Source of the DNA: GCA-020344555 sp964548955
GTDB lineage: Bacteria; Planctomycetota; Phycisphaerae; UBA1845
DNA: 21,437 bases
Direction: 5' to 3'
Assembly: GCA_964548955.1 (NCBI GenBank)
Contig: CAZJTP010000061.1
Span: 1-21,437 of the forward strand
Shown: positions 7,635-15,445 of the stretch, in pieces
Layout: every line of letters begins with the position of its first letter
Position numbering within the stretch: position 1 is the first letter of the stretch
Translations under genes and position numbers: made by a program
The notes under the pieces: generated by a model
The model's input: only the letters and a program-made list of their open reading frames with translations
Databases searched by the model: none
What the model was told of the DNA's origin: nothing

Positions 7635-9290
7635 CTACCGCCTGTCGTCCAGGTGCCAGCCTCCGACCTGCGAGCGGTCCCAGTCCCAGTTGATCGGTTC
7701 GACCGGCTGATCCTTGCGAGCGAGGACAAACATGATCGGCTCGCGTGTGCGGTCGTGGAAATCCCAGCCGATCGGATCGCCGTAGTGCTTGCGCAAAAAC
7801 GCCTTCCACTCATCCCACGGACGCCGCTCGTCAAAGAGTACGAGTATCAGGCGGGGCAGCCGCTCTTCCAGTTCCGCTATCAGCGTCTCGCGACGCCGGT
7901 CCGCTCCCGCGTATCCACTCTGCACACCCGTGATCATCGTAAATCGCGAAGCACACCGCCGCTGAGAGTAGTAGTAGATCTCGGCGTCATTGCCGAACAC
8001 GAAAATCTCATCATCGGGATCAGTGACGCGGCGGACGTTCTCACCCTGCGCGCGACCCCAAAAGTCGCGCGAGTTATAGCGAGTGACCGTAATGCCGAAC
8101 GGCGGCTCACTCAGATACTCACGGTACTCGGTGACAAACAGGGCGATGGGGAAGACAGCCAGCAGCACCGCTGATGCGATTCGTGAAGCGGTCCGGCTGA
8201 GCGTTGCGGAATCGTAAATCTGCGCGGTCAGTTGTCCAACGGCCAGTGACACGGCAATGACCAGTGCGGGGATCAACAGATAGTAATAATGCGGCCAGAA
8301 CCTCGCCGGCAGGCAGATAGCGACGTAGCTGCCAACAACGAGCAAGAGAATTGCAAACGTGCTACTGCTTCGCTTGATGATGGCATCAACGATCAACCAT
8401 ACGGTCGCGCCGATCCCGCCGATCCACAGAGGCAGAGCACTGTCAAATTTGAATGGGTGCCCGTGCGGCGCGAAGAAGCAGACGAAGCGCAGGAAGAAGC
8501 TCTCCGAGCTGCCGCTGTAGCTCAGGTTGAACAGAAAAACCGCATCGATGAATTCACTCCACCGTCCGGTAACTGCGAAATAGGCAAACGCAGCAAACCA
8601 CAGGACAAGCGGTCCGGCTGCAAACCACATTAACGACAACAGGACGGATCGAACGCGGCGATTGGCATCCGCACTGCTCCATGCGGCGGCAAAAATCCAC
8701 ACGGCAAGAAACAACCAGTGGACCGCGACGATCGTCTTGACCATGGATGCAAGAGCCAGCGCAACACCCGACGCAAAAAGCCACGCTCCGGCCCGGTCTC
8801 CACCGCGCAAGGCGAAATACCAGGCGGCAAGAATCAGGGTGTTCATGTAGATTTCGCGGTTGCACCCTTCGCCGGCTGTCCCTGGATCCGACGACACCAT
8901 CGCAAAGAGTATTGCTCCCGATATCGCGGCGCCGGTCGTGGAAACACGGCGCAGAATCAGAAACACAAAACCCAGTGACGACAGTGAGAAAGCGGTCGTC
9001 ATCCATCGGAACACTTCCGGCGCGTCGCCGAACAGTGCAATCACGCCCGCGAACAGGGCGAAAATCCCGAAAGGCTGGTGATCCCACACGTCGACGTACA
9101 GCCGGTCACCCGCGAGCAGCCGCCCGCCGATATGGGCGTAGTTGCACTCGTCGTTCTCGAGCGGCAACTCGAAGGCGTGCAGACGATATGCGATCAAAAC
9201 AACGCAGGCGACGGCAAAGCCGACCCATTCGAGCCAGACTCGTTGCCGCGACCTCGCTACATCCACATCAGCGTTCACATGTGGCTCCAT
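7635..9290 (-). CDS. GT39-like (ArnT/PMT type) membrane glycosyltransferase
   Basis: A 551-residue integral membrane protein with about ten or eleven transmembrane helices in the first 420 residues and a soluble C-terminal domain of about 130 residues. The first periplasmic loop carries the acidic motif of the GT-C fold, LENDECNYAHIGG, then the aromatic/His cluster VDVWDHQPFG, as in ArnT, PMT and related dolichyl/undecaprenyl-phosphate-sugar users. Such enzymes transfer a sugar from a lipid carrier to lipid A, a protein or a polysaccharide on the outer face of the inner membrane; donor and acceptor cannot be read from sequence. I use the ATG at 9290; the frame extends to a GTG at 9314, and neither has a clear ribosome binding site. 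It is the first gene of the minus-strand block and is divergent from the PPC-like lipoprotein gene. Confidence 0.85.
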   Translation of the reverse strand: MEPHVNADVDVARSRQRVWLEWVGFAVACVVLIAYRLHAFELPLENDECNYAHIGGRLLAGDRLYVDVWDHQPFGIFALFAGVIALFGDAPEVFRWMTTAFSLSSLGFVFLILRRVSTTGAAISGAILFAMVSSDPGTAGEGCNREIYMNTLILAAWYFALRGGDRAGAWLFASGVALALASMVKTIVAVHWLFLAVWIFAAAWSSADANRRVRSVLLSLMWFAAGPLVLWFAAFAYFAVTGRWSEFIDAVFLFNLSYSGSSESFFLRFVCFFAPHGHPFKFDSALPLWIGGIGATVWLIVDAIIKRSSSTFAILLLVVGSYVAICLPARFWPHYYYLLIPALVIAVSLAVGQLTAQIYDSATLSRTASRIASAVLLAVFPIALFVTEYREYLSEPPFGITVTRYNSRDFWGRAQGENVRRVTDPDDEIFVFGNDAEIYYYSQRRCASRFTMITGVQSGYAGADRRRETLIAELEERLPRLILVLFDERRPWDEWKAFLRKHYGDPIGWDFHDRTREPIMFVLARKDQPVEPINWDWDRSQVGGWHLDDRR

Positions 9291-9507
9291 CGCGCAGCAT
9301 CGTAACTTCCACACCTGCTTTGGGCCATCCGTCGGGCTGCCCGGTCAGGAGACGCTCGGATGGAAGATGGTGTAAATGGCATTCCCCTTGACTTGGACAC
9401 CACCGTTGTGTAGTTCTCGGAGCGCTGAGCCGGAGGATTTTCTCGGAGTGATCCGCTTGAGCATCGCGGCACGGCGGACGAGTATGATGTAAGCGGGAGG
9501 CGCAGTG

Positions 9508-10461
9508 ATGACAATGCATCGTTGCAAAGACCTGATACGGATTCGTGTGCCCGGCGGTCAGCTTCATCGTGCGTTGCTTCCGGGCTCCTTGGTTGTCGGC
9601 CTCCTGGTCGGCCTACCAGGGTGCATACAGCACCCCGGTCGTACCATCGGGACGGTCGAGATCGAGGTCGTCCCCGGCGAGACCGCCAGTGGCTACCTGT
9701 CCAGCGGACAGGGGCTTTGCGCAACCGCCTTCGTGGAGGCAGGTCACGTCTATCATGTCAGCGCCGGTGTCAGTGCGGCGACCGCCGGCTCGACAGGACC
9801 CGATGAGATTGTAGGTGTGGTCTCGGGTGATCCTCTCACAGAACCCGTGGAGTTCTCAGTCTCATCCTCGTGGGGCGGTGGCTCCCAGGGATCGCAGCCG
9901 CCTGTTATGTTTGTCGCATATGGTGACGGCGAGGTGGTGATCGAGTTTGCCTATGCCTCGACGGACACAGCCGACTCAACCGGCAGCGTGCTCGAGTCTA
10001 TTCGCGATTTAGTTCGCGGACCCATGCGCGCTACCTATGAGTTGCTCATTACGGATCTGGGTTTTGACGACAATGGAACCTCCCCGGATGACGCCGTCAC
10101 GCTTCCGATCGGTATGGACGGTGAACGGACCGGTACGATAACCCCGGCGGACGAGGCCGACTTTTTTCTTCTCCAGGTGCAGGCTGATACAACCTATCAG
10201 CTCAACCTGGAGTCGACGGACATCGTCAACGTAATCTTGGGGTCGGAGGATCGGTTTGGGCAGGTTAACTTCGGGGTTCCGACGGCCGGCGGGCTGGTCA
10301 TTGACGTCAGCTCATCGGCGGGCAGTCCCGACACGGGTGAGTTCACTGCTGAAGCCACCGAGGAAGTCCTTTTACGTCTGACCGCGAGCGGATCCGGTTC
10401 TTCCAACGTTACCATACAATACGCCATCAGCGTGGTCGAGGTCGTCCCCGACGGCGAGTAG
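9508..10461 (+). CDS. Secreted lipoprotein with PPC-like domain
   Basis: A 317-residue lipoprotein: a basic N region, a hydrophobic core (about 22-37) and a good lipobox LPGC with Cys39 as the likely lipidation site. The mature part is beta-rich and low in lysine. Its C-terminal part (about 185-317), starting DDNGTSPDDAVTLPIGM and continuing GTITPADEADFFLLQVQAD, resembles the bacterial pre-peptidase C-terminal (PPC) beta-sandwich, in which a DxDxF-type core is common. PPC domains are usually found on secreted enzymes or surface proteins and are often binding modules; no protease or other catalytic domain is visible here. The start is the ATG at 9508, 7 nt after GGGAGG (9495-9500); a GTG at 9505 directly precedes it and an ATG lies at 9514. 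It converges with the PilZ gene. Confidence 0.8.
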   Translation: MTMHRCKDLIRIRVPGGQLHRALLPGSLVVGLLVGLPGCIQHPGRTIGTVEIEVVPGETASGYLSSGQGLCATAFVEAGHVYHVSAGVSAATAGSTGPDEIVGVVSGDPLTEPVEFSVSSSWGGGSQGSQPPVMFVAYGDGEVVIEFAYASTDTADSTGSVLESIRDLVRGPMRATYELLITDLGFDDNGTSPDDAVTLPIGMDGERTGTITPADEADFFLLQVQADTTYQLNLESTDIVNVILGSEDRFGQVNFGVPTAGGLVIDVSSSAGSPDTGEFTAEATEEVLLRLTASGSGSSNVTIQYAISVVEVVPDGE

Positions 10462-10524
10462 CACCGCGTATCGTAAACAGCGCGACGTTGTCTCGCCGAC
10501 ACCGGATTCGTTCGGCGTCTTTGC

Positions 10525-10896
10525 TCACGCCGCATCGAAGCGGAACTGCAAGCCGATGAGATAGTCCTCTTCGATTTCGGTGCAGTGGCGGACGACGGCC
10601 CGGCCGTGGAAGCTCATTTCAGGTTCATGGATAGCGATGGCGAGTTCGAGGCCGGGTGCCAGTGCCTCGTCGCAACGGATGCCGACGCCGTGAAGACTCA
10701 GGTTGATTGAGGTCGCCAGGGTATACCGCTCGATCCCGCACTCCTCCGGAATCCACAACTCGACCGTTCCCGGAAAGGGCCAGCGTGTTGCTTTGCGGCG
10801 TCCTTTGGGGCCCGCATTCGGTCTTATGGCTTGCCGGCCGGTGAGCAGTTTTGCGACGGCATCTTCGGTCAACGGGCAGATTTCAGTGGCGTCCAT
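10525..10896 (-). CDS. PilZ-domain protein, likely c-di-GMP receptor
   Basis: A 123-residue single-domain protein. It has both c-di-GMP binding motifs of PilZ: RxxxR as RKATR (residues 34-38) and [D/N]xSxxG as NLSLHG (65-70), followed by the expected beta-strand pattern ending in YLIGLQFRF. PilZ proteins bind cyclic di-GMP and then act on partners that control motility, adhesion or exopolysaccharide. The partner is unknown; the secretin operon and the galE/carbamoyltransferase genes nearby are candidates only by proximity. I use the ATG at 10896 because the longer frame starts at a TTG (10956); a TGGAG 11 nt upstream of 10896 is a weak ribosome binding site. It stands alone, convergent with the PPC-like lipoprotein and about 570 nt downstream (minus strand) of galE. 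Confidence 0.87.
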   Translation of the reverse strand: MDATEICPLTEDAVAKLLTGRQAIRPNAGPKGRRKATRWPFPGTVELWIPEECGIERYTLATSINLSLHGVGIRCDEALAPGLELAIAIHEPEMSFHGRAVVRHCTEIEEDYLIGLQFRFDAA

Positions 10897-11000
10897 CGGT
10901 GCGACTCCAGGGAACGTTTCCCGGCGATCCTGTTGGTGGGGCAATCTGACTCGCAACGGGTATGCCAGGCTATAGCGTTCTTCGTTTTTGTATATCGAAC

Positions 11001-11019
11001 CGCGGACTCAAAGCCCGCG
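11001..11019 (-). promoter_or_regulatory. Hairpin upstream of the PilZ gene
   Basis: On the minus strand CGCGGGCT pairs with AGTCCGCG around a TTG loop, giving 8 bp with one G.U pair; on the plus strand the same position is an A.C mismatch, so the structure favours minus-strand RNA. It lies about 105 nt before the PilZ start and could be in its leader. No riboswitch family was recognised. Confidence 0.35.
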
Positions 11020-11502
11020 CGGATTCTCCTTCGCCAAAGTGTGTTCGATGTCCACACTCCCACTACACGAAAATGGAGCTTGCTCTATGTCTCGGCGCGG
11101 GTCTGCCCCATCTTCTTATCTACAATACACATCGGTGGTCTGAAAGAAGCCGGACACGTTCTTCCAGCCGTTGCGTTATCGGTCATGCGACGCGACCGTG
11201 GTGACGTTGCCGGTGCATACCGTAGATGTGATCGATGCGGGGCGATCGGGCGGGATCAGCCCAACGGGCGCATCACATCACGGATTGAAGGTGATGTACA
11301 GGAAAGGCATTGATGATCACACATGGTCCGATCATCTGCTAAGCCACATACACGCGAAGGCTGACCAGACTGCCTTTGGTCTCCTCAATGATTCAGTATG
11401 ACCCTGCGCAATTGTTCAACATCTCGCCGGTCGATGCACCGAACGGGCTTTGAACCCGCGGCTCGATCGCGCCATCATGCCGCGAAGAGTTGTCGGTTCC
11501 TG

Positions 11503-11523
11503 ATTCGCAATTCGCAGTCCGCA
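11503..11523. repeat. Three tandem 7-mers next to the galE stop
   Basis: ATTCGCA, ATTCGCA and GTCCGCA follow each other without gap and end 1 nt from the galE stop codon. Short iterated strings of this style occur in intergenic DNA of many GC-rich bacteria; a function is not evident. Confidence 0.6.
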
Positions 11524-11524
11524 A

Positions 11525-12511
11525 CTACGATCCATAACCTTGCGGGTGGTTGCGGTGCCAGTTCCAGGCGGTTTCAACCACGCGGCGGATATCGGTGTAC
11601 TCAGGTTGCCAGCCCAGCTCGGTGCGGATAAGTGTCGGGTCGGCGTACAACTCCGGCGGATCACCCTCGCGACGCGGCGACGGCGACGCGGGAATCTCAT
11701 GGCCGGTCACTTCCCGAGCGACCTCCACCAACTCCTTCACACTGACGCCCTGTCCCGTACCCACGTTGTAACAGCGAAACCGCCCCTCCGGCTGCGTCTC
11801 AATCGCGATGCGGTGAACGCTGGACAGATCATCGACGTGTACATAGTCACGTACACACGATCCGTCGGCGGTGGGATAATCGATTCCGAAGATTTTGATC
11901 TCCTCGCTCAGACCCAGCGCCACTCGCAACACCCGTGGGATGAGGTGGGACTCTGGATCATGATGCTCGCCCGTTCGGCCGTCGGCTGCTGCGCCCGCCG
12001 CGTTGAAGTAGCGCAGTGCCGTTGCCCCCAAACCCCAGGCGGTTGCACTGTCACGCAGCAACCACTCGATCGTGAGCTTCGTGCGCCCGTAGGGATTGAC
12101 GGGGGTTTGAGGCATCGTCTCAGTGATCGGGACCGACGGTGGAATCCCGTAGGTGGCACAGGTCGAGCTGAACACGAGCTTCTTGATTCCGTGACGGCAC
12201 ATTGTTTCCAGAAGCGATAGCGTGTTGGCTACATTGTTGCGGTAGTAGAATAGCGGCTTCCGTACGGACTCACCGACCTCGGTTGATGCGGCAAAGTGCA
12301 TGACCCCGTCGAAGTCACTCTCAGCCAGTGTCCGATCAAGGAGTTCGGCGTCACTGAGCTCACCGACGATCAGGGTTGCGCGGGGATCAACCGCCTCGCG
12401 GTGACCTACAGACAAGTTATCATACGCCACAACGCCGTATCCGGCGTCGCAAAGCCCGCGGATGCAATTACTCCCCACGTACCCCGCGCCTCCGGTGACA
12501 AATATATTCAT
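11525..12511 (-). CDS. galE: UDP-glucose 4-epimerase
   Basis: A 328-residue short-chain dehydrogenase/reductase-type epimerase that interconverts UDP-glucose and UDP-galactose with tightly bound NAD, supplying galactose for surface polysaccharides or the Leloir pathway. It shows the NAD-binding glycine motif TGGAGYVG (6-13), the acid after strand 2 (YDNLSVGH), the SSTCATYG active-site segment (115-122) and the catalytic YxxxK as YGRTK (Tyr141, Lys145), followed by LRYFNAAGA and the substrate-binding REGDPPELYADP. Length is normal for GalE. The start at 12511 has GGAG 6 nt upstream. It follows the small Sm-like gene on the same strand, 90 nt apart, with an 11-bp inverted repeat between them. 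No other Leloir gene is present. A related epimerase (UDP-GlcNAc, or a pentose) cannot be excluded. Confidence 0.95.
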   Translation of the reverse strand: MNIFVTGGAGYVGSNCIRGLCDAGYGVVAYDNLSVGHREAVDPRATLIVGELSDAELLDRTLAESDFDGVMHFAASTEVGESVRKPLFYYRNNVANTLSLLETMCRHGIKKLVFSSTCATYGIPPSVPITETMPQTPVNPYGRTKLTIEWLLRDSATAWGLGATALRYFNAAGAAADGRTGEHHDPESHLIPRVLRVALGLSEEIKIFGIDYPTADGSCVRDYVHVDDLSSVHRIAIETQPEGRFRCYNVGTGQGVSVKELVEVAREVTGHEIPASPSPRREGDPPELYADPTLIRTELGWQPEYTDIRRVVETAWNWHRNHPQGYGS

Positions 12512-12532
12512 GGGTTGCTCCGAGAAAAGCCA

Positions 12533-12603
12533 AAACGTCGAAACGTCAGGATGAGCCTCATCTCGACTTTTTAACTTTTCAACGCTTTTGCATTTCGACG
12601 TTT
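12533..12603. repeat. 11-bp inverted repeat between the Sm-like gene and galE
   Basis: AAACGTCGAAA (12533-12543) and TTTCGACGTTT (12593-12603) are perfect reverse complements separated by 49 nt. Inside is a smaller stem, GATGA/TCATC, around GCC (about 12550-12562), and an AT-rich stretch with TTTTT and TTTT. One arm overlaps the stop codon of the Sm-like gene and the other ends 21 nt before the galE start. On the minus-strand mRNA it could fold as a branched hairpin controlling readthrough into galE. CGTC-type words recur in the right arm, so it may also be an intergenic repeat element. Confidence 0.6.
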
Positions 12604-12898
12604 ACTCAACAACGATGTCCGCCAGGCACGAGAGGCTGATCACCACCGAGCGCATCACCACGACTCGGCGGCGGTTGACGGCTACTCCGTCCCGACGTAT
12701 CTCAGCCAGGTACACCTCTTTGTTTGCGTGTCCGTCCCGGCAATCGTGCATGTCCGCGTCAACCAGAACAAAAGTCCGTTCGGTGATTTCCACTAGCTTG
12801 CCGATGTAGAGAATCGGCGTATCGGTGTCCAGCACGACCGTCTCGTTCAGCATGTGCTCAAGCAGGTCGTTCATGCTCGTTTGCGTTCCAACTGACAT
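12602..12898 (-). CDS. Small Sm-like (LSm-pattern) protein, hypothetical
   Basis: A 98-residue protein. After a short helix (DLLEHML, 11-17) it follows the Sm1/Sm2 order: ETVVLDTDTPILYIGKLVEI then TFVLVDADMHDC (about 19-53) and, after a charged linker, RRVVVMRSVVISLSCL (77-92), where Sm2 normally has an RG-type turn between two hydrophobic strands. Bacterial LSm proteins such as Hfq bind RNA as rings, but this is not Hfq: the KHA-type Sm2 motif is absent and the linker is longer. The assignment is by pattern only and RNA binding is unproven. The ATG at 12898 has no clear ribosome binding site; an ATG at 12874 is an alternative. It lies just upstream of galE on the same strand. It may be a lineage-restricted conserved protein. 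Confidence 0.7.
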   Translation of the reverse strand: MSVGTQTSMNDLLEHMLNETVVLDTDTPILYIGKLVEITERTFVLVDADMHDCRDGHANKEVYLAEIRRDGVAVNRRRVVVMRSVVISLSCLADIVVE

Positions 12899-13384
12899 CC
12901 GTGCGTCCCGCGCGCCCGGCAGCGAGTATCATACCGGACCGCCAAGAGCAATTCAAAACAGCCTGTTCATCGACCTGTCATCGGGGAAACCGGAGCCGGT
13001 CAACATCGGTTTTACCATGAATGACCCGGACGATCGCTCAGGATGTCATGCGATCAGAGTGTGATCCCGAAGAAAAACTCGGCTTCTCTCAACAGGGCGC
13101 GGGTGTAGCCGGCAATCCTACGAGGAAACGCCCCTGTAGTGCCAAGGCCTCTACGCGCTGATGTAAGCTCCGATTCGACAAGAACTTGCGAAATGCAACT
13201 GTAGGAAACGGGCAATAGATGGCACCCTGCGTTGTAGATACGGTTCACTCGAGGTTTACGACGAATCGCTCGAATGACGGTTACGGTTCGAGGACGCCGT
13301 GGTCCGTCGGGCACCGTGTGTGTGGTCGCGGGATCAAGCGTCGGTCTGCCTGTAGTACCGGGGTTGTGATGGTTGCAACCAACC
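12899..13384. other. 486-bp spacer, no supported gene
   Basis: This separates the DUF5989 gene from the Sm-like gene. The one longer minus-strand frame (13054-13314, 86 codons) is arginine-rich, has no recognisable motif or ribosome binding site and is not called. A 12-bp palindrome TGGTTGCAACCA (13370-13381) lies 3 nt past the DUF5989 stop, and AAACCG/CGGTTT (12987-13012) forms a short stem. The Sm-like gene promoter should be here, but I could not place it. Confidence 0.45.
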
Positions 13385-13543
13385 TCAGAACAGCGGATAC
13401 AAAAACGGTGCCAGTGGCGAGGAGCCAGCGAAGACGATCAGCGCGCCGACGATCAGCAGGACGGATACGAGCGGGATCAGCCACCACTTCTTCTCGTGCT
13501 TGATGAACAGGAGGAAATCTTTAATCAGCGATTGCCTGGCCAT
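13385..13543 (-). CDS. DUF5989 (SxtK-like) single-pass membrane microprotein
   Basis: A 52-residue protein. It starts MARQSLIKDFLLFIKHEKKW, then WWLIPLVSVLLIVGALIVFA forms one transmembrane helix (about 20-39), and it ends SSPLAPFLYPLF. The basic/aromatic lead (KHEKKWW), the single helix and the SSPLAPFLY tail match the DUF5989 family, whose saxitoxin-cluster member is SxtK. Function is unknown in the family; members sit beside a NodU-type carbamoyltransferase and an SxtJ-type protein, as here. It starts 12 nt after the carbamoyltransferase stop, with GGACGGACAGG just upstream, so it is translated from the same mRNA. Its size makes it easy to omit from annotations. Topology is probably N-in. 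Confidence 0.9.
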   Translation of the reverse strand: MARQSLIKDFLLFIKHEKKWWLIPLVSVLLIVGALIVFAGSSPLAPFLYPLF

Positions 13544-13555
13544 AGCCTGTCCGTC

Positions 13556-15340
13556 CTATCGAATCGTCACACTCTCGCCCGTCACCAGGGCAGCCTCCAG
13601 CTCGACGCTATTGCGCATGCCAGCATCGTAGTCGATGACGTCCGGCTTGCGCGTTACGACGTAGTCACCCATCACCAGCGCGTCAATGCCCGTGTGCACG
13701 AATGTATGATAGGCATCGGCCGGTGTACACACAATCGGCTCACCCCTCACATTAAATGAAGTATTAATCACAACCGGCACACCCGTCAGGCGGCCAAACG
13801 TCTCGATCAGGCGGTAGTAACGAGGATTCACGTCTTCGGTAACCGTCTGAACCCGCCCGGTTCCGTCTTCATGCGTGACCGCAGGAATGACCGAGCGCTT
13901 ATCCTTCAACACACTCGGCACGAGCAGCATGTACGGGGCGTCCATCCCCTCGGGCATGTCGAAATACTCGTGCGCATGCTGCTTTAACACGGCCGGTGCA
14001 AACGGGCGAAACGCCTCACGGAATTTCACCTTCGCGTTGATGATATCCTTCATCTTGGGATTTCGCGGATCAGCAAGCAGCGACCGCGAGCCCAGCGCTC
14101 GAGGCCCGAACTCCAGACGTCCCTGGAACCAGCCCACCACCTTGCCGTCGGCGATCATCTTTGCCGTTCGTGTAAGCAGCTCATCTTCGTTGGTCATGTG
14201 ATCGTATGCCGCTTCGGCTTGATACAGCGTTTCTCTGATCTGCTGATCGGTGAACGACGGACCCCAAAGCGCGTGCTCCATGCGAAACGTCCTTGGATTG
14301 TCCAGCACGCAGTTGTAGATGTAAAACGCCGTTCCGAGGGCGCCGCCAGAGTCACCGGCGGCTGGTTGAATAAATATGTTCTTGAACCCGGACTCTTGGA
14401 GAATCCGCCAGTTGGCAACACAATTGAGCCCGACGCCGCCCGCCAGACACAGGTTGTCCATACCCGTTTCGCGATGTACGTGGGCAGCCATCTTGACCAT
14501 CGCTTCCTCGACGATCTTCTGCCCGGAATGGGCGATGTCACGGTGGAAGTCGGTCAGGTCTTCTTCTCGCGGTCGCTGCGGCTGGCCGAATAGTCCCTCC
14601 CAACGGTGGTTGAACGTTCGGGCCGTCGAGTAGCTGTGCGCGAAGTAGCGAAGATTCAGGCGGACGCTGCCGTCGTCCTTGATGTCGACGACTTCGCGGA
14701 ACCGATCGACATACGTAGGTTTCCCGTAGGGCGCCAGTCCCATCACCTTCCACTCGGCGTCATTGACACGAAAACCTAGATACGCGGTGATCGCACTGAA
14801 CAGCAGGCCCACCGAGTGCGGGAAGCGGATCTCCTTTTGCATGTCCATCACGTTGCCCCGGCCAACGCCCCAGCTCGTCGTTGTCCACTCGCCGACGCCG
14901 TCGGCCGTGATGATCGCCGCCTCCTCGAACGGTGACACAAGAAAGGCACTAGCGGCGTGGGAAAGGTGATGCTGGCAGTACAGGATGTCCTTGTCGGTCT
15001 GGAGCTTGTCCTGGATTTCGCGTCCGATCCGCAGGCGGTGGCCCAGCCAGAGCGGAATCGCCTTTAGCCACGGATAGTACGTTCGAGGCCAGTCCGCCAG
15101 AATCGTCTCCAGAATCCGGTTGAACTTGACCAGCGGCTTTTCATAGAATCCGATGTGGTCGACGTCATCGATGGTGATCCCCGCCTCGTGCAGGCAATAG
15201 GCGATCGCCTGCTCGGGGAAGCCGTTGTAATGCTTCCGGCGATTGAAACGCTCCTCCTCGGCTGCGGCGATCAACTGACCGTCGCGCACCAACGCTGCGC
15301 CGGCGTCGTGATAGTAACACGAGATGCCCAAAACGTTCAC
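13556..15340 (-). CDS. NodU/CmcH/SxtI-type O-carbamoyltransferase
   Basis: A 594-residue enzyme expected to use carbamoyl phosphate and ATP to form carbamoyl-adenylate and pass the carbamoyl group to a hydroxyl of a sugar or small molecule. Structural work on TobZ defines two halves: a Kae1-like (ASKHA) domain and a YrdC-like domain. Seen here: GISCYYHDAGAALV at the N terminus, metal-binding HxxxH in HHLSHAASAF (His124 and His128), the glycine loop LAGGVGLNC, then GRLEFGPRALGSRSLLADPR, FREAFRPFAPAVL and NTSFNVRGEPIVCTP. The start is the GTG at 15340: GGAAGGA (15350-15356) sits 9 nt upstream and the family motif begins right after it; the frame stays open to 15391. It lies between SxtJ and DUF5989 genes. 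The acceptor is unknown; an envelope glycan is plausible given GalE nearby. Confidence 0.93.
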   Translation of the reverse strand: MNVLGISCYYHDAGAALVRDGQLIAAAEEERFNRRKHYNGFPEQAIAYCLHEAGITIDDVDHIGFYEKPLVKFNRILETILADWPRTYYPWLKAIPLWLGHRLRIGREIQDKLQTDKDILYCQHHLSHAASAFLVSPFEEAAIITADGVGEWTTTSWGVGRGNVMDMQKEIRFPHSVGLLFSAITAYLGFRVNDAEWKVMGLAPYGKPTYVDRFREVVDIKDDGSVRLNLRYFAHSYSTARTFNHRWEGLFGQPQRPREEDLTDFHRDIAHSGQKIVEEAMVKMAAHVHRETGMDNLCLAGGVGLNCVANWRILQESGFKNIFIQPAAGDSGGALGTAFYIYNCVLDNPRTFRMEHALWGPSFTDQQIRETLYQAEAAYDHMTNEDELLTRTAKMIADGKVVGWFQGRLEFGPRALGSRSLLADPRNPKMKDIINAKVKFREAFRPFAPAVLKQHAHEYFDMPEGMDAPYMLLVPSVLKDKRSVIPAVTHEDGTGRVQTVTEDVNPRYYRLIETFGRLTGVPVVINTSFNVRGEPIVCTPADAYHTFVHTGIDALVMGDYVVTRKPDVIDYDAGMRNSVELEAALVTGESVTIR

Positions 15341-15349
15341 GATGCGATG

Positions 15350-15356
15350 TCCTTCC
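15350..15356 (-). promoter_or_regulatory. Ribosome binding site for the carbamoyltransferase GTG start
   Basis: GGAAGGA lies 9 nt before the GTG at 15340 and fixes that start against the longer open frame. The protein then begins exactly at the conserved family N terminus. Confidence 0.7.
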
Positions 15357-15410
15357 GATGCTGCGAGCGCCTGACCGCAACCGAGGAACAACTCCCCGAT
15401 CGGCCACGCA

Positions 15411-15428
15411 GGGTCGGACTGCCGACCC
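15411..15428. promoter_or_regulatory. Perfect intercistronic hairpin, SxtJ to carbamoyltransferase
   Basis: GGGTCGG (15411-15417) and CCGACCC (15422-15428) form a 7-bp stem with a 4-nt loop in the 105-nt gap between the two genes, 17 nt after the SxtJ stop. No T-run follows on the minus strand, so it more likely tunes mRNA stability or relative expression than ends transcription. Confidence 0.55.
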
Positions 15429-15445
15429 GCGATGACCTCTTGCGC

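Larger units (their letters stand above)
10897..11524. other. 628-bp spacer with hairpins, no supported gene
   Basis: No reading frame here looks real. It contains a hairpin at 11001-11019 (CGCGGACT/AGCCCGCG, fully paired only on the minus strand through one G.U), a perfect 7-bp stem at 11312-11336 (GATGATC/GATCATC, 11-nt loop), a tRNA T-arm-like segment at 11443-11459 (minus), and tandem 7-mers at 11503-11523. Part of it should be the 5' region of the PilZ gene, but no clear promoter was seen. Confidence 0.5.

Noticed and set aside
9388..9488. TTGACT (9388) and TATGAT (9483) as promoter elements for the PPC-like lipoprotein
   Set aside because: They are not correctly spaced with a partner hexamer, and TATGAT lies only 7 nt before the ribosome binding site.
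10452..10498. CGGCGAG/CTCGCCG inverted repeat between the PPC-like lipoprotein and PilZ genes
   Set aside because: The 7-bp arms are separated by a 33-nt loop with no T-run, so it is too weak to call a terminator.
11171..11401. 76-codon plus-strand frame in the galE-PilZ spacer
   Set aside because: No family resemblance, no SD and no support from neighbours.
13054..13314. 86-codon minus-strand frame downstream of the DUF5989 gene
   Set aside because: It is arginine-rich with no hydrophobic or domain pattern and no ribosome binding site; a broken gene cannot be shown.
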